Positions 8,762 through 13,014 of a DNA stretch of 13,014 bases are shown piece after piece. The notes under the pieces were generated by a model, which ran no database searches, was not told the origin of the DNA, and saw only the letters and a list, made by a program, of their open reading frames with translations. This DNA is from Corinectria fuckeliana. Lineage: Eukaryota; Ascomycota; Sordariomycetes; Hypocreales; Nectriaceae. Location: the NCBI GenBank assembly GCA_019137255.1, contig WPDH01000388.1:1-13014 (forward strand). Direction: 5' to 3'. Position numbers and translations under genes: made by a program. Position 1 is the first letter of the stretch. Every line of letters starts with the position of its first letter.

Positions 8762-9700
8762 TATATATNNAAGGATTTTTAGTTAATTAGATCTGTTAAT
8801 TTCTTTAATAAGCTTATTAATATTATTTAGAATAAATATAAGTTAAATTCTTTTTACTATTACTATAAATATTAAGAGGGAGAAAACTATACTATTACTA
8901 AATACTTTAGTAACTTAATTTTTAGTATAGATAGCTTATATCTTATCTACTATATAGAATATAAGAATAGTATTACTACTTAGTAGCTTTCTTATTATAA
9001 TAATACTAGAGTTACTATAAGCTTAGTTTACTATCTTAATAGTATCTTTTAGGGTTTAGCTGTTAATATTAAGAGGTATATTTCTTATTTAGATTATAAC
9101 TTTATATTTAATATAGCTTTAAGTTATTTACTTTATATTTCTCTAGTTTAGAGATACTAAGTTTTATATTATAATTAATATATAAGAGGGTTAGCCTCTC
9201 TTATAAACTAAGAGTATAGTAAGAGCTATATTAATAATAGAGGTAAGAGCTATAGTAATATTTATAGTAATTTAGTTCTTAAGAGCTGTTTTATAGTTAT
9301 ATATAGTGTTTTTCTTATATAAGGTGTAAGCTTATACTTTATATATAGATATATAAGTTTAGATAATATACTAAACTTGTTTAAGAGATATAATAAGAAT
9401 AATTCTAGTAATAGTATTATATACTTAATTTTCTAGGTTATCTACTAGTATTCTACTTAGTTTTATAGTAGGTTTATTATTTTTACTTAGTATATACTAG
9501 CTAATTCCTATAAGAGGGTTATATTAACTTTAGTTAAGTTTATATACCTTTAAATTAATAGCTATTAGAAGTATATTAGTACTATCACTATAGTCCTAAT
9601 ATGTTATTATCTTTAGAGTAATATATATATAAGAATTTAGATTTTAGTATTAAAATATATTTTAGAGGTAAATTAAAGCTATAGTAAGTAGAAACTAGGT
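8762..9700 (+). pseudogene. Coding-like frame directly upstream of the element 2 reverse transcriptase, identity unclear
   Basis: Plus frame 2 has markedly fewer stops than frame 1 here and is continuous with the RT frame that follows. In I/Tad-like LINEs this position should hold the APE endonuclease. I looked for the QEP, GDFN and SDH motifs and did not find convincing matches; the nearest is an L-D-Y-N-F sequence near 9089-9103. A run of about 30 codons without a stop lies at 9206-9325. The block is C-poor and G-richer on this strand, the reverse of the RT half. It may be an endonuclease decayed past recognition, a gag, or part of a different element joined in frame by chance. Confidence 0.4.
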
Positions 9701-10620
9701 AAGTAAGAAAAATATTAAAAAATTATATTTAAAGCTAAAATCTTAGTAAGAAAATTCTTTTTTAAACTTTAGGTAAATAATTTTAACTTTCTTTTTTTTT
9801 TACCTCTTAAAATACTTAAACTTAAGTTAAGCTATATATATCTAATAATAGATCTTAAAAAGGTCTAAAAAGCTTTATACTAAATTAAGTTATAAAAAGC
9901 TCTAAAAGAGAATAAAATTCTTATAAGATTTCTTAAAGTATATAATAACTTACTTATTCTTATAATTACTAAAATAGTAAATATAAGCTTTACTATTAGC
10001 TACTTTTTAATATATTTTTATACTATAATTACTATAATTATCCTAAAAGCTAATAAGACTAAANNAAATAGTATTAGGCTAGTATCTAATATTACTACTT
10101 AATATAATTAGTAAAATTATTAAAATAATTATTAGTAAGTATATTATAACTATAATAAAAAAGAAAAAGCTACTACTTTTAGAGTAAATAAGTAATAAGC
10201 TTAAAAAGTTAATAAAACTAGCCTTAGTTATAGTTATTAAAGTAGTATATATAATATAAGCTTAATATAATCTTACCTCTCTTTTTTAGCTTAACTTTAT
10301 AAGAGCTTTTAATAGTATTAACTATAAATAACTTATTATTATCTTATAACTAAAAGAATTTTCTAAATAGCTCTTAGTATAACTTACTAGCTATCTTATA
10401 TTATAAATAATATAGCTCTAATTTAATAGCTAAACTTTTAATCTAATTAAAGTTAAAATAAAAGTCTTTTAAGAATCTCTTTTATTACTTATTTTATTTA
10501 TTCTTTTTATTTCTAGCCTTTATAAAACTCTTAATAATACTCTTAAGATATTAGTTATTAAATTTATAAATAATATAAACCTATTAGTATTTAGCTATAA
10601 TATAAAAAAGACCTAAACTT
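9700..10620 (+). pseudogene. Reverse transcriptase remnant of LINE element 2
   Basis: The RT would have copied element RNA at a nicked target. In frame 2 the N-terminal RT part reads K-A-L-K-E-N-K-I-L-I near 9899-9928, matching the K-A-x-G-x-D-x-I-P block with Gly and Asp lost, and then I-I-L-K-A-N-K-T near 10037-10060 and R-L-V-S-N-I near 10076-10093. The frame then changes to 3, where I-S-K-I-I-K-T-I-I follows (10107-10133). Next come F-I-R-A-F-N-S-I-N near 10296-10322, equivalent to D-x-x-x-A-F-D-S-V-N, and L-I-L-F-I-L-F-I near 10491-10514. The catalytic box F-x-D-D is read as F-I-N-N at 10563-10574, so both catalytic Asp codons are lost by G-to-A change. Stops are dense. Confidence 0.8.
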
Positions 10621-10624
10621 AGCT

Positions 10625-11090
10625 TAAAACTATATAAAAAATATATAATAATTAGGCTTAAATAAATAATATAACTTAAAAACTAAATAAAATATAACTT
10701 TTTTATTTTACTTATAAATATATAGTAAACTAGATATAAATCTAACTTAAAAACTTAATAATATAGCCTACTTAAACCTATAGGTTTCTTAAACTTTTCT
10801 TTTATTATAAACTATTATAAGACTTATATATAAACTATCTTAAAAGAAAACTTAAGTGCTAATATTAAGCTTTTACTATAATTACTATATATACTTAAAA
10901 GGTTAGTCTTAAAAGAGTAAGATTAATTTATATATAAGTTATTTATTTTACTATAGTTTATAATATAAAAGCTTATTATATCTTAATAGCTTCTAGTAGT
11001 AAGCTTTTAAGTATTATATAAGCACTTATATTAAAATAAACTTAAAACTTATATATAATAGTAAAAGTTTATAAAGCTATACTTACTTAC
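10625..11090. other. Highly decayed inner part of element 2, no followable frame
   Basis: By position this stretch should hold the thumb and connector of the reverse transcriptase. G is very scarce on the plus strand, as after heavy G-to-A change. Stop codons and probable small indels prevent a supported translation. Confidence 0.4.
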
Positions 11091-11160
11091 CTACTAAAAA
11101 TAAAGCTAGCTATTCTCTTTCTTAATATTTATCTTAATAAACTAACTACTTAATTTTATA
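11090..11160 (+). pseudogene. Late RT (connector) domain fragment of LINE element 2
   Basis: Frame 3 reads A-I-L-F-L-N-I-Y-L-N-K-L-T-T at 11109-11150, matching the P-L-D-x-Y-L-x-x-x-A segment found downstream of the LINE reverse transcriptase; element 1 has the related P-L-N-L at 5761. The roughly 450 bases between the RT and this block are too decayed to follow in one frame. Confidence 0.55.
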
Positions 11161-11571
11161 GTTATACTAAGAGATAAGATACTACTTAGCTTATTAAGAC
11201 TATTACTATTATAGCTTTAAGATAGATTTACTATAAGTAGTAGTAAGAACTATAATAATAACTATAATAAGAAGTTAAAAATTAGCTTAAAAGCTAGCTT
11301 TCTTATAAAAAGTATAAACTAATATTAATAGTAATAAAAGCTTATACTCTTTCTAAATAAACTATATAATAAACTTAACTTTAAGATAAAGTAAGAAAGT
11401 ACTAAAAGACTAATTAACTTAAACTAGCTAAAGCTTATCTTCTTACTAATAATAAAAAAGTATTATACTTATATTAAGATCTTAATAAATATTAAAGCTT
11501 AATACTTATATAATTATAAATAGAAAAAATTAGTTTTAAAAGCTTTCTCTTTTAAAAGTATATACCTAATA

Positions 11572-11830
11572 TGCTTTTATTATAATACTTATATAAAACT
11601 AGTAAAAAAACACTTAAATATATTATTATTTTTTACTCTAAGTATACTAAATAATAAGAATACTTAATAAACTTATTATAAAACTAATATAAGTTTAAGC
11701 TTTAACTATTAAAATATAAAACTACTTAACTACTTACCTAGTAGTTTCTAAGCTAATATATTATCTTATATTATAAACTAGTCTTATAAATTTATAATAA
11801 CTATAATTAAGTTTATAATCTTATAATAAA
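11572..11830 (+). pseudogene. C-terminal Cys/His knuckle and tail of LINE element 2 ORF2
   Basis: Frame 1 from 11572 starts with a surviving Cys codon and runs through V-K-K-T-L-K-Y-I-I-I-F-Y-S-K-Y. This matches the E-T-x-x-H-x-x-x-x-C end of LINE ORF2 knuckles, with His and the final Cys both read as Tyr after RIP-type change. A further frame change leads to frame 2 near 11702, which stays fairly open to about 11830. The end of the ORF cannot be fixed. Confidence 0.55.
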
Positions 11831-12465
11831 AATAGTATACTATTATACTAAGTGCTTTTTACTCTTCTTATAAAAAGTATAAAATATATTTAGAAAAAGC
11901 TATAAAAGGTAAAAAACTAGCCTAATTATAATAGCTATTACTTCTAATTAAATCTTTTAATCTCTTATTAAAATCTTTTAAGCTTATAATACTAACTTAT
12001 AGACTTAACTTAAACTTATACTTTTACTACTTACTATTTAATCTTATATATTTATATTACTCTTCTCTTTATTTTTACTAGTAATAATATTATTATTAGT
12101 CTTACTAGTCTTATTATTATTATTACTATTCTTTTTACTAGTTCTTTTAGAGGCTAATAACTTAACTACTATAAAGATAAAAATACTTTTTAAATAAGTA
12201 AAAGCTAAAACTATAATATATTTAAAATACTTAAGCATCTTAGTAATATAGTTAATTTTACTAACTAGTATATTAAACTAGTTAGATATTAAGCTTATAG
12301 TTATTACTATAAGTATAATATATATATACTTAAAAGCTTAACTTTTTACTTAAAAGGTTATATTTTTAAGCCTTTTAAGCTTCTCTTTTTATATATTATT
12401 AGCTTATATATATATTATAAAACTAACTTATACTTATATTATTAGTACTTCTCTCTTATTAGAGA
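11830..12465. other. AT-rich stretch without a supported gene
   Basis: After the element 2 tail there is AT-rich sequence with short TAA and TTA runs, notably near 12081-12125. The minus-strand open frame at 12044-12238 falls on these runs and its Asn/Lys/Ser-rich product reflects the repeats, so it is not called as a gene. Nothing else is recognisable. Confidence 0.5.
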
Positions 12466-12587
12466 GTTTTTACTAAGACTTAAATAGTAGTAATAATAGT
12501 AAATAGTAAGGCTTTATATATTTTATATATATAAGTATAAGTTATATAGCTACTTATTATAGTATTTACTTAGTCTTAGTAAAAACT
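12465..12587. repeat. Inverted repeat with 16-bp perfect arms (possible MITE or hairpin relic)
   Basis: The arms agtttttactaagact (12465-12480) and agtcttagtaaaaact (12572-12587) are perfect reverse complements. Similarity continues inwards with mismatches and a bulge for about 20 more bases, so the whole unit is about 123 bases. A small ctctct/agagag hairpin sits just outside at 12451-12466. It could be the relic of a short inverted-repeat transposon; no flanking target duplication is clear. Confidence 0.6.
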
Positions 12588-12780
12588 TATTATACTATTT
12601 TTACTTATTTATATAATATATATAAAATAAGAGATAACTTATATTACTCTTACTAAAGTAGTAAACTTCTCTCTTAAAGTAATAGTACTTTTTATCTTAG
12701 CTTATTTTTTTCTTTTAGCTTATATAAGATTAGCTTAGATATATAGTAGATTTATAATAAAAAAACTTACTCTTATAGCT

Positions 12781-12825
<45 letters not shown>

Positions 12826-13014
12826 ATAGTTATTATTCTTAACTATATAAAGTTAGTTATTATAATAATAAGATTATAATAAAACTATAATACTAATAGC
12901 TAGAAAATAAATATATTAATAAATCCTAAAAAAATATATATATTAGTAATATATTTAAGACTTAAAGCTATTATAAGCCTAATAAAAAGCCTAAAAGAAA
13001 AGCTACTTATAAAA
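12588..13014. other. AT-rich filler with a microsatellite, no gene seen
   Basis: No frame shows coding-like openness or a known motif. TpA dominates and CpA and TpG are nearly absent, as in the rest of the right flank. The only distinct element is the TTA repeat annotated separately. Confidence 0.5.
12783..12823. repeat. TTA microsatellite, about 13.7 units
   Basis: An uninterrupted TAT/TTA trinucleotide run of 41 bases. It lacks C and G, so RIP cannot alter it. It may mark the A-rich (TAA) tail of a minus-strand LINE, or be an independent microsatellite. Confidence 0.92.

Larger units (their letters stand above)
8461..11830 (+). mobile_element. Second, older LINE retrotransposon relic (element 2), plus strand
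   Basis: A second non-LTR reverse transcriptase lies on the plus strand and is more decayed than element 1. The RT blocks are in frame 2 up to about 10095 and in frame 3 from about 10098 to 10620. A late RT domain block is in frame 3 at 11094-11150, a Cys/His knuckle in frame 1 at about 11572-11637, and the tail in frame 2 from about 11702. The motif wording differs from element 1, for example L-V-S-N-I against I-A-L-L, so the two are different families or old branches, not copies of one insertion. Element limits are unknown. Two NN pairs interrupt it at 8769-8770 and 10064-10065. Confidence 0.75.

Noticed and set aside
12044..12238. Uninterrupted 64-codon minus-strand frame
   Set aside because: It overlaps TAA/TTA repeats, its product is an Asn/Lys/Ser low-complexity tail after a hydrophobic start, it has no known motif, and it lies in RIP-decayed DNA. 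It is most likely a chance frame.
12783..12823. CRISPR or tandem satellite
   Set aside because: It is a plain trinucleotide microsatellite, without spacers or a longer unit.
1..13014. Mitochondrial DNA or an AT-rich bacterial genome as the source
   Set aside because: The CpA/TpG loss and the fungal-type LINE with stop codons at Gln/Trp positions point to RIP in a nuclear fungal genome. No rRNA, tRNA or respiratory gene was recognised.

Overview
The window looks like an AT-rich, transposon-filled block of a filamentous ascomycete (Pezizomycotina-type) genome, decayed by repeat-induced point mutation (RIP). The main evidence is dinucleotide use. CpA and TpG are almost absent over long stretches while TpA is everywhere, which is the outcome of C-to-T change at CpA on either strand. 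No ordinary gene survives. The only uninterrupted frame of notable length (12044-12238, minus strand) is low-complexity and is rejected as a gene. The species cannot be named from the sequence.

Layout. (1) 1-1560: very AT-rich, with G commoner than C on the plus strand. Plus frame 2 has clearly fewer stops than expected, but no family is recognised. (2) About 1700-6450: a well-preserved but RIP-killed non-LTR retrotransposon of the I/Tad-like type, plus strand. ORF1 (gag-like, frame 2, about 1770-3226) keeps three CCHC knuckles with exact spacing. ORF2 (frame 1, about 3200-6450) keeps APE endonuclease motifs, all main reverse transcriptase blocks and a C-terminal Cys/His knuckle in one frame, with many in-frame TAA/TAG codons and no frameshift seen between 3301 and 6450. 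(3) 6541-7860: frame 1 goes on with few stops, coding-like, product not recognised. (4) 7980-8345: a less decayed non-coding stretch with a hairpin and an ATA repeat. (5) 8461-11830: a second, older and more AT-rich LINE relic, plus strand. Its reverse transcriptase is recognisable at about 9700-10620, its late RT domain at about 11090-11160 and its C-terminal knuckle at about 11570-11640. It is split by frame changes and two NN gaps. (6) 11830-13014: AT-rich filler with an imperfect inverted repeat and a TTA microsatellite.

In life, ORF1 would have coated the element RNA and ORF2 would have nicked the target and copied the RNA into DNA there (target-primed reverse transcription). Both are now dead. 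I see no sign of a new functional system. The points that merit follow-up are the unexplained low-stop frames beside the LINEs and the blockwise switch of G/C asymmetry between strands.
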